In this document: positions 19,633-27,832 of the stretch, one piece after another
How positions within the stretch are numbered: position 1 is the first letter of the stretch
Layout of the letters: each line of letters opens with the position of its first letter
From: an uncultured Pseudomonadota bacterium
GTDB taxonomy: Bacteria; Myxococcota_A; UBA9160; PR03
Length of the DNA: 64,000 bases
Assembly (NCBI GenBank): GCA_900696485.1
Contig: CAADGG010000027.1
Span: 1 to 64,000, forward strand
Direction: 5' to 3'
Translations under genes and position numbers: made by a program
Notes under the pieces: model-generated
Told to the model about the DNA's origin: nothing
Seen by the model: the letters and a program-made list of their open reading frames with translations, nothing else
Databases searched by the model: none

Positions 19633-20642
19633 AGGAGGCGACGGCGCGCGTGCTCGAGGCGCTGCGCCGCGCCGGCGCGCGTGCCCTCTCCGGCGAGGAG
19701 TTGTCCGCCCAGCTCGGCGTCTCACGAGCCCAGATCTGGAAGCATGTCGAGGCGCTGCGCGGGCTCGGCTACGGGATCGACGGCGCCGCCGGCGATGGCT
19801 ACCGGATCGTCGCGGCCCCCGACCGCCTGTACGCCGAGGAGATCCAGCCGAGGCTCCACACGCGCTGGCTCGCGCGCCGCTTCGAATGGCTCGAGACGAC
19901 CGATTCGACCAATCGCGTGGCCACCGAACTCGCCCGCGGCGGGGCGCCCCACGGCACCACGGTCGTGGCCGAGGGGCAGACGGCGGGCCGCGGGCGCCTC
20001 GGCCGGAGCTTCTTCTCGCCGCCGGGCCTCAACCTGTACAGCTCGACGGTGTTGCGTCCGTCGCTCGATACGGCGCGCGCCCCCACGACGATCCTCGCGG
20101 CCGCCGTGGCGGTCGCCGACACGATCGCCCACACGGTGGGCGACGACGCCGCGATCGCGATCAAGTGGCCCAACGACGTGTTGCTCGGCGGGCGGAAGAC
20201 CAGCGGGATCTTGATGGAGATGGGGGCCGAGGCGACCCAGGTCCGGTTCCTGGTGCTCGGCATCGGGATCAACCTGAACGTCTCGCGCGAGAGCTTCCCG
20301 GACGAGTTCCGTGCGCTCGCGACCAGCCTCTCGAGCCACCTCGGCCGGCCGATCGATCGGGTCGCCTTCGCGGCACGGCTCTACGATACCCTCGAGGCCG
20401 TGCTCGACCTCCATGCAGACGGTGGATTCGAAGCGCTCCGGCCGCGCTTCGAGGCGCGCTTCCACATGCGCGGACGGCGCGTGCGGGTGCTCGATGGCGT
20501 CGGCGAGGCTCCGGCCGCCGTGCTCGAGGGCCGCGCCGTCGGAATCGACGGGGACGGAGCGCTGTGGATCGAGCGCGACGACGGAACCCGCGAGCGCGTC
20601 GTCGCCGGAGACGTGACGATCGCGAAATCGGAGGGTCCGTGA
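19629..20642 (+). CDS. birA: Bifunctional biotin ligase / biotin operon repressor
   Basis: A 337-residue BirA. The N-terminal winged helix (about 1-60, with QLGVSRAQIWKHVEALR) implies DNA binding as in group II ligases. The central ligase domain has TTDSTN, the GRGRLGR biotinyl-AMP motif, KWPNDVLL and the conserved GIGINLNV. A C-terminal SH3-like domain runs from about 285. It activates biotin and attaches it to carboxylase carrier domains. Coupled by ATGA to nadC and by GTGA to coaX. No biotin synthesis gene or operator is visible here, so any repressor target lies elsewhere. Confidence 0.95.
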   Translation: MKEATARVLEALRRAGARALSGEELSAQLGVSRAQIWKHVEALRGLGYGIDGAAGDGYRIVAAPDRLYAEEIQPRLHTRWLARRFEWLETTDSTNRVATELARGGAPHGTTVVAEGQTAGRGRLGRSFFSPPGLNLYSSTVLRPSLDTARAPTTILAAAVAVADTIAHTVGDDAAIAIKWPNDVLLGGRKTSGILMEMGAEATQVRFLVLGIGINLNVSRESFPDEFRALATSLSSHLGRPIDRVAFAARLYDTLEAVLDLHADGGFEALRPRFEARFHMRGRRVRVLDGVGEAPAAVLEGRAVGIDGDGALWIERDDGTRERVVAGDVTIAKSEGP

Positions 20643-21478
20643 CGGCAACCCACGCGTCGGTGCTGCTGGCGATCGACATCGGCAACACCAACGTGACGCT
20701 CGGAACCTTCGTCTACGGAGACGGCGAGCCGTCGCTCGGCGAGCACTGGCGGCTGGCGACCCACCGGGGCCAGACCTCGGACGAAGTCACCGTCATCCTG
20801 CGCGCGCTCTTCGACCAGGCGGCGATCGATCCGCAACGCGTGACCGACGTGATCGTGTCGAGCGTCGTTCCGCCGCTGTTGCCGATCTGGGAGCGGGTGT
20901 GCACGAAGCTCTTCGATCGCGAGCCCCTGGTCGTCGGGCCGGGAACCCGCACCGGGGTGCCGGTGCGCACGGAGAACCCGCACGAGGTCGGTGCCGACCG
21001 GATCGTCAATGCCGTCGCCGCATTCGAGTGGATGGGGGGACCCGTGATCGCGGTGGATTTCGGCACCGCGACCACCTTCGACTGCGTCTCGACCAAAGGC
21101 GAGTACCTGGGCGGCGCGATCTTTCCCGGCATGCTGATCGCCCTCGAGGCGCTGTTCGAGCGCGCCGCGATGCTGCGCCGGATCGAACTGGCGCCGCCGC
21201 GCACGGTGATCGGCCGGACCACGGCGCAGGCCGTCCAGTCGGGCATGCTGTACGGCTACGCCGGCATGGTCGACGCGATGGTCGGGCGGATCCGCGGCGA
21301 GCTGGGCGCCGAGGCCCCGGTCATCGCGACCGGCGGACTGGCCGGCCGCATCGCCAGCGAGAGCAGCACCATCGAGCGCGTAGAGCCATTCCTGACCCTC
21401 GAGGGCCTGCGTATGATCTTCGAACGCAACCGCAGTCCGCGCGGCGAGGTTTCGCGCAAGGAGAGGGAGAAGGCATGA
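20639..21478 (+). CDS. coaX: Type III pantothenate kinase
   Basis: Phosphorylates pantothenate in the first step of CoA synthesis. The 279-residue actin-like-fold kinase has the phosphate motif LLAIDIGNTNVTLG, the ENPHEVGADRIVNAVAA pantothenate-site segment, the adenosine-site IAVDFGTATTFDC, and PGMLIALEALFERAAML. The start is GTG 20639, which overlaps the birA stop (GTGA) and gives a short lead VTATHAS before the fold. It overlaps the EF-G-like gene by four bases. The birA-coaX pairing is seen in many bacteria. Confidence 0.95.
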   Translation: MTATHASVLLAIDIGNTNVTLGTFVYGDGEPSLGEHWRLATHRGQTSDEVTVILRALFDQAAIDPQRVTDVIVSSVVPPLLPIWERVCTKLFDREPLVVGPGTRTGVPVRTENPHEVGADRIVNAVAAFEWMGGPVIAVDFGTATTFDCVSTKGEYLGGAIFPGMLIALEALFERAAMLRRIELAPPRTVIGRTTAQAVQSGMLYGYAGMVDAMVGRIRGELGAEAPVIATGGLAGRIASESSTIERVEPFLTLEGLRMIFERNRSPRGEVSRKEREKA

Positions 21479-23544
21479 AGGACGTTCCGGTCTCCGCCAC
21501 CCGCAACTTCGCGCTGATCGGGCACTCGGCCGACGGCAAGACCTCGCTCGGCGAAGCGATCCTGTGTCAGGCCGGCGCCATTCCGAGCCTCGGGAACGGA
21601 CCGGCCGGAACGTCGGTGCTGGCGACGCTGCCCGAGGAGAAGGAACGCCAGGGCTCGACGATCAGCACGGCGGTCTATGCCTTCGATCACGAGGCCCGCC
21701 ACCTCACGCTGCTCGACACGCCCGGAGACCCGAACTTCCAGGGCGATGGCGTGCTCGCGCTGCACGCGCTCGACGGCGCCGTACTCGTCGTCTCCGGGGC
21801 GGAAGGCGCCAAGGTCGGAACCGAGCGCATGTTCCGCACGGCCCGCGGTCTCGGCCTCGCCGTGCTGGCCTTCGTGAACGGACTCGACCGGGAACACGCC
21901 GATTTCGACGCCGCGGTCCTGTCGCTGGTCGACATCGGGGCCCGGCCGGTGCCGCTGACGCTGCCGATCGGCGCGGGTGCGGAGCTCTCGGGAGTCGTCG
22001 ATCTGCTGGCGATGCAGGCATGCGGGCCCGGCGGCACCGGGGAGATTCCCGCCGCACTCGCCGCCGAAGCAGCCGCGGCGCGCGCCCAACTCGTCGAGGC
22101 CGTGGCCGAATGCGACGACGAGCTGATCGAGCACTACCTGGAATCCGGCGAGCTCTCGGACGACGAGATGCGCCGCGGCCTCGTGGCGGGCGTGCGCGCC
22201 GGCAAGCTGCTGCCGATCTTCGCCGGATCGGCGACTCGCCCGATCGGGCTCGAGCCGCTGCTGCGAGCGCTCGAGGAACTGCTGCCTTCCCCGGCCGAGG
22301 CGCGCCGCTGGGTCGGTCAGGAGATCGCGACCGGAACCGAACGCACGCTCGCGGCCCGGCCGGACGAGCCCTTCGCCGCGCTGGTGTTCAAGACCGTCAT
22401 CGACCGCTACGCGGGGCTGTTGTCGGTGTTCCGGGTCGTCTCGGGAACCGCCCACGCGGATCTCGGCATCGTGAACGCGACCAACGGGACCCGGCAGAAA
22501 CTCGGCAAGATCCTGCTGCTCCGCGGGCACGAGCACAGCGAGGTCCCCGAGGCCGGGCCGGGCGACATCGTCGCCGTCGCCAAGCTCAAGGACGTGCACA
22601 CGGGCCACGCGCTGGCGGCCGAGAAGGGCGGCGTGGCCCTCGCACCGATCCCGATCCCGAAGGGCGTGCTGTCCTACGCGATCGTCGCGAAATCGAAGGG
22701 CGACGAGGACAAGCTCTTCACGTCCCTGGCACGCCTCGTCGAGGAAGACCCGACCCTTCACATCGATCGCGATCCCCACACCGGCCAGTTCCTGCTGACC
22801 GGCATGGGCGAACTCCACATCCGGATCGCCGCCGAGCGGTTGCAGCGCATGTTCGGGCTCGAGATCGATCTGCAGCGGCCGAAGATCCCGTACCGCGAGA
22901 CGTTCACGCGATCCGTCACGAAGGTCGAGGGGAAGCTGAAGAAGCAGACCGGCGGCAAGGGGATGTACGGCGTGTGCTACCTGAGCGTCGAGCCGGCTCC
23001 CCGTGGGGCCGGATTCGAGTTCCTCGACGAGATCGTCGGCGGCTCGATCCCCCGCAACCTGATCCCGGCGGTCGAGAAGGGAGTCCAGGAGGCACTGGCC
23101 GAGGGACCCCTCGCGGGGTTCCCGGTGGTGGATGTCCGGGTCCGCTGCATCGACGGGAAACACCATCCAGTCGATTCGAATGAAATGGCATTCAAGTTGG
23201 CGGGTTCATTCGGTTTCAAGGCCGCGGCAGAACAGGCTCATCCGACCCTCCTCGAACCGATGATGAACGTCGAGGTCGCCGCGCCGGACGCCCAGATGGG
23301 CGACGTGATCGGAGATCTCAATAGCCGCCGCGGACGGGTCCAGTCGACCGATCAACGAGGCGGCACCTCGGTCATCAAGGCCCAGGTGCCCATGGCCGAA
23401 ATGCTGGAATACGCCAGCGTCCTGACCAGCCTCACCGGAGGCCAGGGCGCCTTCGAGATGGCGTTCTCGCACTACGAGGAGGTTCCGGCCCAGCTCCGGG
23501 ACAAGATCGTCGGCGAGGCCAAGGCGGCGACTTCCCACGGCTAG
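21475..23544 (+). CDS. Elongation factor G-like GTPase (EF-G2 type)
   Basis: A 689-residue EF-G homologue with domains I-V: G1 GHSADGKTS (16-24), switch I EKERQGSTIS, domain II from about 285, and domains III-V ending with PMAEMLEYASVLTSLTGGQG. Two signature motifs differ from canonical EF-G. G3 reads DTPGD (81-85), with Asp where the GTPase-activating His normally stands, and G4 reads NGLD (135-138) instead of NKxD. Such changes mark the EF-G-like paralogues whose translation role is unclear. GAGAGGGAGAAGG precedes the ATG, which overlaps the coaX stop. It ends the ATGA-coupled run. Confidence 0.88.
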   Translation: MKDVPVSATRNFALIGHSADGKTSLGEAILCQAGAIPSLGNGPAGTSVLATLPEEKERQGSTISTAVYAFDHEARHLTLLDTPGDPNFQGDGVLALHALDGAVLVVSGAEGAKVGTERMFRTARGLGLAVLAFVNGLDREHADFDAAVLSLVDIGARPVPLTLPIGAGAELSGVVDLLAMQACGPGGTGEIPAALAAEAAAARAQLVEAVAECDDELIEHYLESGELSDDEMRRGLVAGVRAGKLLPIFAGSATRPIGLEPLLRALEELLPSPAEARRWVGQEIATGTERTLAARPDEPFAALVFKTVIDRYAGLLSVFRVVSGTAHADLGIVNATNGTRQKLGKILLLRGHEHSEVPEAGPGDIVAVAKLKDVHTGHALAAEKGGVALAPIPIPKGVLSYAIVAKSKGDEDKLFTSLARLVEEDPTLHIDRDPHTGQFLLTGMGELHIRIAAERLQRMFGLEIDLQRPKIPYRETFTRSVTKVEGKLKKQTGGKGMYGVCYLSVEPAPRGAGFEFLDEIVGGSIPRNLIPAVEKGVQEALAEGPLAGFPVVDVRVRCIDGKHHPVDSNEMAFKLAGSFGFKAAAEQAHPTLLEPMMNVEVAAPDAQMGDVIGDLNSRRGRVQSTDQRGGTSVIKAQVPMAEMLEYASVLTSLTGGQGAFEMAFSHYEEVPAQLRDKIVGEAKAATSHG

Positions 23545-23586
23545 GGAGTTGCTGCCAGCGCGCCGCCGAGGGAGGCACACCGGATC

Positions 23587-24672
23587 GTGAGCGAAAAGCG
23601 GAAGATCCGGCTGACTCTCTCGCCCGAAGCCGAACGCTACGTGCGGCGCGACGCTCCGGTCGAGGTGCGAGCGCTGGCGGCCGCCGGCGCCCTGCCCCTC
23701 CCGCCGGTCGAACTGCTCACGGTGCTCTTCGTGCTGTGCCACGACCCGGACGCGCGCGTGAAGGAGCGGGCGCGACAGAGCTTCGAGCGGCTGCCCGAGA
23801 CACTCCTCGGCGCGGCTCTCTCGGGTCCGGCGAACCCCGCCGTGCTGTCGTACTGCGCGCAGACGTACCGCGACCAACCGGAGCGACTGGAGCGGATCGC
23901 GCTCAACCCGGCCGCGGACGACGCGACGATCTCGTTCCTGGCCTCGCTGCCGCACAAACGCGTCGTCGAGATCATTGCGAACAACCAGCAACGGCTGCTG
24001 CGTTGCCCGGAGATCGTCGAAGCGCTGGGGCAGAACCCCTTCACCGGCCGGGCCGTGATCGACCGGATCCTCGGCTTTCTCGGGCTCGAGCGGCACCCGC
24101 ACGAAGCGCCCGAGGAGGAGTTCGAACAGGAGTCGCTCGGCGCCCCGGAGCCGGTGACGGATGAGGAAGCACGCGCCGTGCTCGCCGCCGTGCTCGGCGA
24201 AGACGTCTCCGGATTCGCGCCGGAGCTCCTCGAAGAGGGCGTCCGGCTCGACGAGGACAAGACGCGAAGCCTCCACGCGCTGATGCAGACGATGTCGATC
24301 TTCGACAAGGTGAAGCTCGCCCGGGTGGGCAACGGGGAGGCGCGAGCGCTGCTGGTCCGGGACCGCAACAAGCTGGTGGCGGCCGCCGCGATCCGCAGCC
24401 CGAAGGTGCAGGAACAGGAGATCCTCGCCTTCGCGAAGGCCCGCAACCTCAGCGACGAGATCCTGCGGATCATCGCCAGCAGCCGGGAGTGGACCCGCAG
24501 CTATGCGGTCAAGCTGGCGCTGGTCTCCAACCCGAAGTGCCCTCCGCAATGGTCGATGCGCTTCCTGGGGCACCTGCACGAACGCGATCTGCGCGCCATC
24601 ATGAGGAGCCGGGAGGTTCCGGCGGTGATCTCGACGCAGGCCCGGCGGATGCTCCAGAAGAAGGAGAAGTAG
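23587..24672 (+). CDS. Helical-repeat (HEAT-like) protein of unknown function
   Basis: A 361-residue, almost wholly alpha-helical protein with HEAT/DUF2336-like repeats. Examples are ALSGPANPAVLSYCAQ, IALNPAADDATISFLAS, and the C-terminal LVSNPKCPPQWSMRFLGHL followed by IMRSREVPAVISTQARRML. An acidic segment (about 175-195) splits the repeats into two blocks. It has no signal peptide or membrane helix. GTG 23587 follows GGGAGG. The next gene, an MglA-like GTPase, starts three bases after its stop, so the two are almost certainly cotranslated. A scaffold or adaptor role for the GTPase is inference. Confidence 0.82.
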   Translation: MSEKRKIRLTLSPEAERYVRRDAPVEVRALAAAGALPLPPVELLTVLFVLCHDPDARVKERARQSFERLPETLLGAALSGPANPAVLSYCAQTYRDQPERLERIALNPAADDATISFLASLPHKRVVEIIANNQQRLLRCPEIVEALGQNPFTGRAVIDRILGFLGLERHPHEAPEEEFEQESLGAPEPVTDEEARAVLAAVLGEDVSGFAPELLEEGVRLDEDKTRSLHALMQTMSIFDKVKLARVGNGEARALLVRDRNKLVAAAAIRSPKVQEQEILAFAKARNLSDEILRIIASSREWTRSYAVKLALVSNPKCPPQWSMRFLGHLHERDLRAIMRSREVPAVISTQARRMLQKKEK

Positions 24673-24674
24673 CA

Positions 24675-25730
24675 ATGGCCGTAACGCGCGAGAGCGGATC
24701 CGGAAGCCAGCGGCCTGCCGACTCGCGGGTCGTCGATGCTCGGATCCTCTACTGGGGCATCGAAGGCGCCGGCACGTCGACCAACCTGCGCGTGATCCAC
24801 GCCAAGCTCCGGCCCGATCATCGCGGCAACCTCGAGCGGATCCCGACGCGGCTCGATCCGACGGCGAGCTACGACCGGCTGCCGATCGAGCTCGGTGAGA
24901 TCGCCGGCGTCCGCACGCGGATCCAGATCGTGGCGGTCCCGGGTGAGCCCGAGCATGCGCCGACGCGCAAGGCCCTGCTCGACCGCGTGGACGGCATCGT
25001 ATTCGTCGCGGACGCTCGCCGAGAGCGCATCGACGACAACGTCGCTGCGCTCGCCGAGCTGCGCAGTGCCCTCGCCGCCTACGGCCGCAGCCTCGAAGAC
25101 GTCCCGTTGGTCGTCCAGTACAACAAGCAGGACCTCTCCGACGCGTTCGTGCTCGAAGAACTGCACCGCAAGCTGGATGTGCGCGGCGCAGCGGCCTTCG
25201 AGGCGGTGGCGGCCGAAGGTTCCGGCGTCCTCCAGACGCTGACGACGATCTCGAAGCGGGTCGTGCGAACGCTTCGCGAAGGGCGAGCAGCGACGTCTGC
25301 GGCGCCCGTCCGAACGCCGCGGGCGGAGAACTCGACCGAAGCGGCGCCGGCGGCGCTGCCGCCCATACACCGGCCGGCAGCGCCCGACCTCGAAGCGGCC
25401 GCGCTGGCGGCCAGCGACGAGTTCGATGCGAACGACGAGGCGGTCGGACAGGCCGCGAGTCTGCTGGATGCGTCGTGGCCGGACGTCGCGGCCGGATACG
25501 CGGAGGACCTCGACGAAGCGCAGAGCGCCGACAGCACGTCGGGCGGCTTCGGACTCGAGACGACGACGCCGCACCCCTCCGACCCCGACGACTGGCACCT
25601 CGTGTCGGCGGGTCCAGTCGAGTTGCGCGGGCCCAAGGGACTGGTCGTTCCCGTCGTGCTCGTCGATGCGGACGGTCGCGAACTCCGCTTGCGCGTCATG
25701 CTCTCCGTCGGCTTGCTGCTCGGGGATTGA
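24675..25730 (+). CDS. MglA-like small GTPase lacking the P-loop lysine, with C-terminal extension
   Basis: A 351-residue protein. Residues about 20-215 follow the MglA/gliding GTPase fold: RILYWGIEGAGTSTNLR as G1, IVAVPGEPEH as G3 and YNKQD (150-153) as an intact G4. In MglA the P-loop ends GKT-T; here it reads GTS-T, with Thr34 where the catalytic lysine should be. A linker of about 110 residues rich in Ala, Asp and Ser follows, then a small strand-rich domain ending RLRVMLSVGLLLGD. AAGGAG precedes the ATG. It sits between the helical-repeat gene and the Rossmann/GGDEF-like gene, all on one strand within 15 bases of each other. Confidence 0.8.
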   Translation: MAVTRESGSGSQRPADSRVVDARILYWGIEGAGTSTNLRVIHAKLRPDHRGNLERIPTRLDPTASYDRLPIELGEIAGVRTRIQIVAVPGEPEHAPTRKALLDRVDGIVFVADARRERIDDNVAALAELRSALAAYGRSLEDVPLVVQYNKQDLSDAFVLEELHRKLDVRGAAAFEAVAAEGSGVLQTLTTISKRVVRTLREGRAATSAAPVRTPRAENSTEAAPAALPPIHRPAAPDLEAAALAASDEFDANDEAVGQAASLLDASWPDVAAGYAEDLDEAQSADSTSGGFGLETTTPHPSDPDDWHLVSAGPVELRGPKGLVVPVVLVDADGRELRLRVMLSVGLLLGD

Positions 25731-25741
25731 GCGGGCGCGCG

Positions 25742-26629
25742 GTGGCCGCTGTCGCACCCTCCGGCGCCTCGCAGCACCCGCGCGAGGGGCCGCCTCGGCG
25801 CATCGCCGTCTATGGGGCGACGGAGGAGGCGCTGCAGCTGCTGCCCGCGCTCGCGCGGCGTCGCGATCTCGAACTCGTCGTCGTCTATGACCCCTCGGCG
25901 CGCGAGTTGCGACGCCGGTTGGCGCTGATCGAGCCGGGCGCTGCGAGAGTGCTCCAAGGGGCACTGCGCGACGACTTCGAAGCCTGCCTCGCGACCTCGG
26001 GGATCGAGGTCGCCGTCGATGGCGGTCTGCCGGCGGCGCTTCGCGAGCGGCTCGCGACACGGGCCGCGGCCCGCGGCGTCGATCTGCTGTCCGTGCCGAG
26101 CGCCAGCCAGCGCCTGGACCTGGCCCCCACCGCCTGGCGCGAGCCCACGGCGCCGCCGGCTCCCTCGGCTGGAGCGACCGGCGGATCTCTTCCCGCCGCG
26201 CCGATCCCGGCCACTCCGCAGCTCGCAGATGCGATCGATGCGGCGATCCGGAGCGAACGTTGCTTCGTGCTTCTGCGTTGCGGCCCCGACCCGGCGCCCG
26301 ATCCCGACACGCGCGGCGATGCGACCGATCCGGCCCGGATCCGCGCGCGGATCCTCGAGAGCCTGCGCCGGCTCGTGCCCGCCGACGCCCGCCTCGAGGC
26401 CGCCACCAGCGGCTCCGTGTGGGCACTGTGGATCACTTCGGGCGCCGACGAGACGGCTGCGCGCCGGAAACAGCTGGTGCGCGCGGCCGCCGAGACGGTG
26501 GCCGAGGCGCTCCGGGACGTGACGCCGCGACCCTCCACGGCATTCGGCTACGCGCTGCACCCCGAAGACGGCCGCGACCGGGAAACGCTCCTTCGACGCG
26601 CCCTCGTCCCGCGCATCCGAACCGTCTGA
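25742..26629 (+). CDS. Rossmann-like domain joined to a degenerate GGDEF-like domain
   Basis: A 295-residue protein. Residues 20-120 look like a nucleotide-binding Rossmann fold (RRIAVYGATEEALQLLPAL, then LVVVYDPSA) with GATEEA instead of the dinucleotide GxGxxG. After a Pro/Ala linker (about 125-160), residues 160-295 resemble a GGDEF fold: a FVLLRCG strand, a central VWALWIT where GGDEF would sit, and FGYALHPEDGRDRETLLRRA, close to the usual SxGxAxxPxDG...LLxxA ending. The GGDEF motif itself is absent, so cyclase activity is unlikely. GTG 25742 is the start. Function unknown; it probably works with the two genes upstream. Confidence 0.68.
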   Translation: MAAVAPSGASQHPREGPPRRIAVYGATEEALQLLPALARRRDLELVVVYDPSARELRRRLALIEPGAARVLQGALRDDFEACLATSGIEVAVDGGLPAALRERLATRAAARGVDLLSVPSASQRLDLAPTAWREPTAPPAPSAGATGGSLPAAPIPATPQLADAIDAAIRSERCFVLLRCGPDPAPDPDTRGDATDPARIRARILESLRRLVPADARLEAATSGSVWALWITSGADETAARRKQLVRAAAETVAEALRDVTPRPSTAFGYALHPEDGRDRETLLRRALVPRIRTV

Positions 26630-26670
26630 GCCGACCCGGCCGGGCGGGAGCTTGCGCCGCGGCGGCTCAG
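26626..26670 (+). terminator. Bidirectional hairpin containing both convergent stop codons
   Basis: CTGAGCCG (26626-26633) pairs with CGGCTCAG (26663-26670), enclosing the palindrome CCCGGCCGGG. The TGA of the Rossmann/GGDEF-like gene lies in one arm and the stop of ald in the other. No T tract is visible on either strand. Confidence 0.4.
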
Positions 26671-27782
26671 GACGCGAACAGCGCTTCGAGCGCGCAGTGG
26701 GGCAACGCGTGCTCCGCCGCCACCTCTTCGCAGACCAGCGACCCGCGCCAGGTGTTGACGCCCAGCGCGAGACCGGGATCCGCCCGCACGGCGGCCTCGA
26801 CGCCGCTCTCCGCCATCCGTTCGATGTACGGCAGCGTGGCGTTGGTGAGCGCGAAGCTCGAGGTCCGCGGCACGACGGCCGGCATGTTCGCGACGCCGTA
26901 GTGGATCACCTCGTGGACCACGTAGGTGGGCGAAGAATGGGTCGTCGGCCGGATCGTCTCGATGCAACCGCCCTGATCCACGGCGACATCCGTGATCACC
27001 GAGCCCGCCTGCATCGACGCCACCATCTTCTCGGTGACCAGCCGCGGAGCGCGCCGCCCGCGCAGATAGACCGCACCGACCAGCAGATCGCTCGCGGCGA
27101 CCGCACGTCCGAGGTTGCTGGGGTTCGAGTACACCGTCGACAGCTCGCCGTGGAAGAGATCGTAGAGGTAGGCGAGCCGCCTCGAGTCCACGTCCAGCAC
27201 GGTGACTTCGGCACCCAGCGCATGCGCGACGCGCACCGCGTTGATGCCGACGATGCCGGCGCCGATCACCGTCACACAGCCGCGCGGAACCCCGGGAACG
27301 CCCCCGATCAGCAGACCCTTGCCCCCGCGATCCCGCTGCAACAGCGTGACGCCGATCTGGATCGCCAGACGACCGGCGACCTCGCTCATCGGCGCGAGGA
27401 CCGGGAAGGTGCCGTCGGACAGCTGGATCGTCTCGTAGGCGATCGCCTGGACCTCGGCGGCCAACAGCTTCTCGGTGAGGCGACGATCCGGCGCGAGATG
27501 CAGGTACGCGAACAGCGTCTGCCCGGCGCGCAGCCGCTCGACCTCGAGCGGATTCGGCGCCTTCACCTTGACGACCAGCTCGGGGGCGCTCCAGACCTCC
27601 TCGACGTCCACCAGGTGAGCGCCGGCTCGGACGTACTCCTCGTCGGCGAAGCCACTGCCGTCTCCGGCGCCCGACTCGACGAACACCCCGTGCCCCTCCC
27701 CGACGAGCTGCCGGGCGCCAGCCGGCGTCATCCCGACCCGGTATTCCTGGTCCTTCGTCTCCCTCGGGACACCGATGCGCAT
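26667..27782 (-). CDS. ald: Alanine dehydrogenase
   Basis: NAD-dependent interconversion of L-alanine and pyruvate plus ammonia. The 371-residue chain has MRIGVPRETKDQEYRVGMTP at the N terminus, the pyruvate-site VKVKAPNPLE, the NAD-binding VTVIGAGIVGINAVRVAHALGA segment, the DVAVDQGGCIET active-site stretch and NMPAVVPRTSSFALTNATLPY. Length is typical. The ATG at 27782 starts directly at the family N terminus; longer readings run into the sat gene. Fifty bases separate it from sat on the same strand. It converges with the 25742 gene, with the stops in a shared hairpin. Confidence 0.96.
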   Translation of the reverse strand: MRIGVPRETKDQEYRVGMTPAGARQLVGEGHGVFVESGAGDGSGFADEEYVRAGAHLVDVEEVWSAPELVVKVKAPNPLEVERLRAGQTLFAYLHLAPDRRLTEKLLAAEVQAIAYETIQLSDGTFPVLAPMSEVAGRLAIQIGVTLLQRDRGGKGLLIGGVPGVPRGCVTVIGAGIVGINAVRVAHALGAEVTVLDVDSRRLAYLYDLFHGELSTVYSNPSNLGRAVAASDLLVGAVYLRGRRAPRLVTEKMVASMQAGSVITDVAVDQGGCIETIRPTTHSSPTYVVHEVIHYGVANMPAVVPRTSSFALTNATLPYIERMAESGVEAAVRADPGLALGVNTWRGSLVCEEVAAEHALPHCALEALFAS

Positions 27783-27832
27783 GGCGTTCGCTCGCTCCTC
27801 GGCCGCGCCGAACGGGCCGCCTGGGGTCGACG

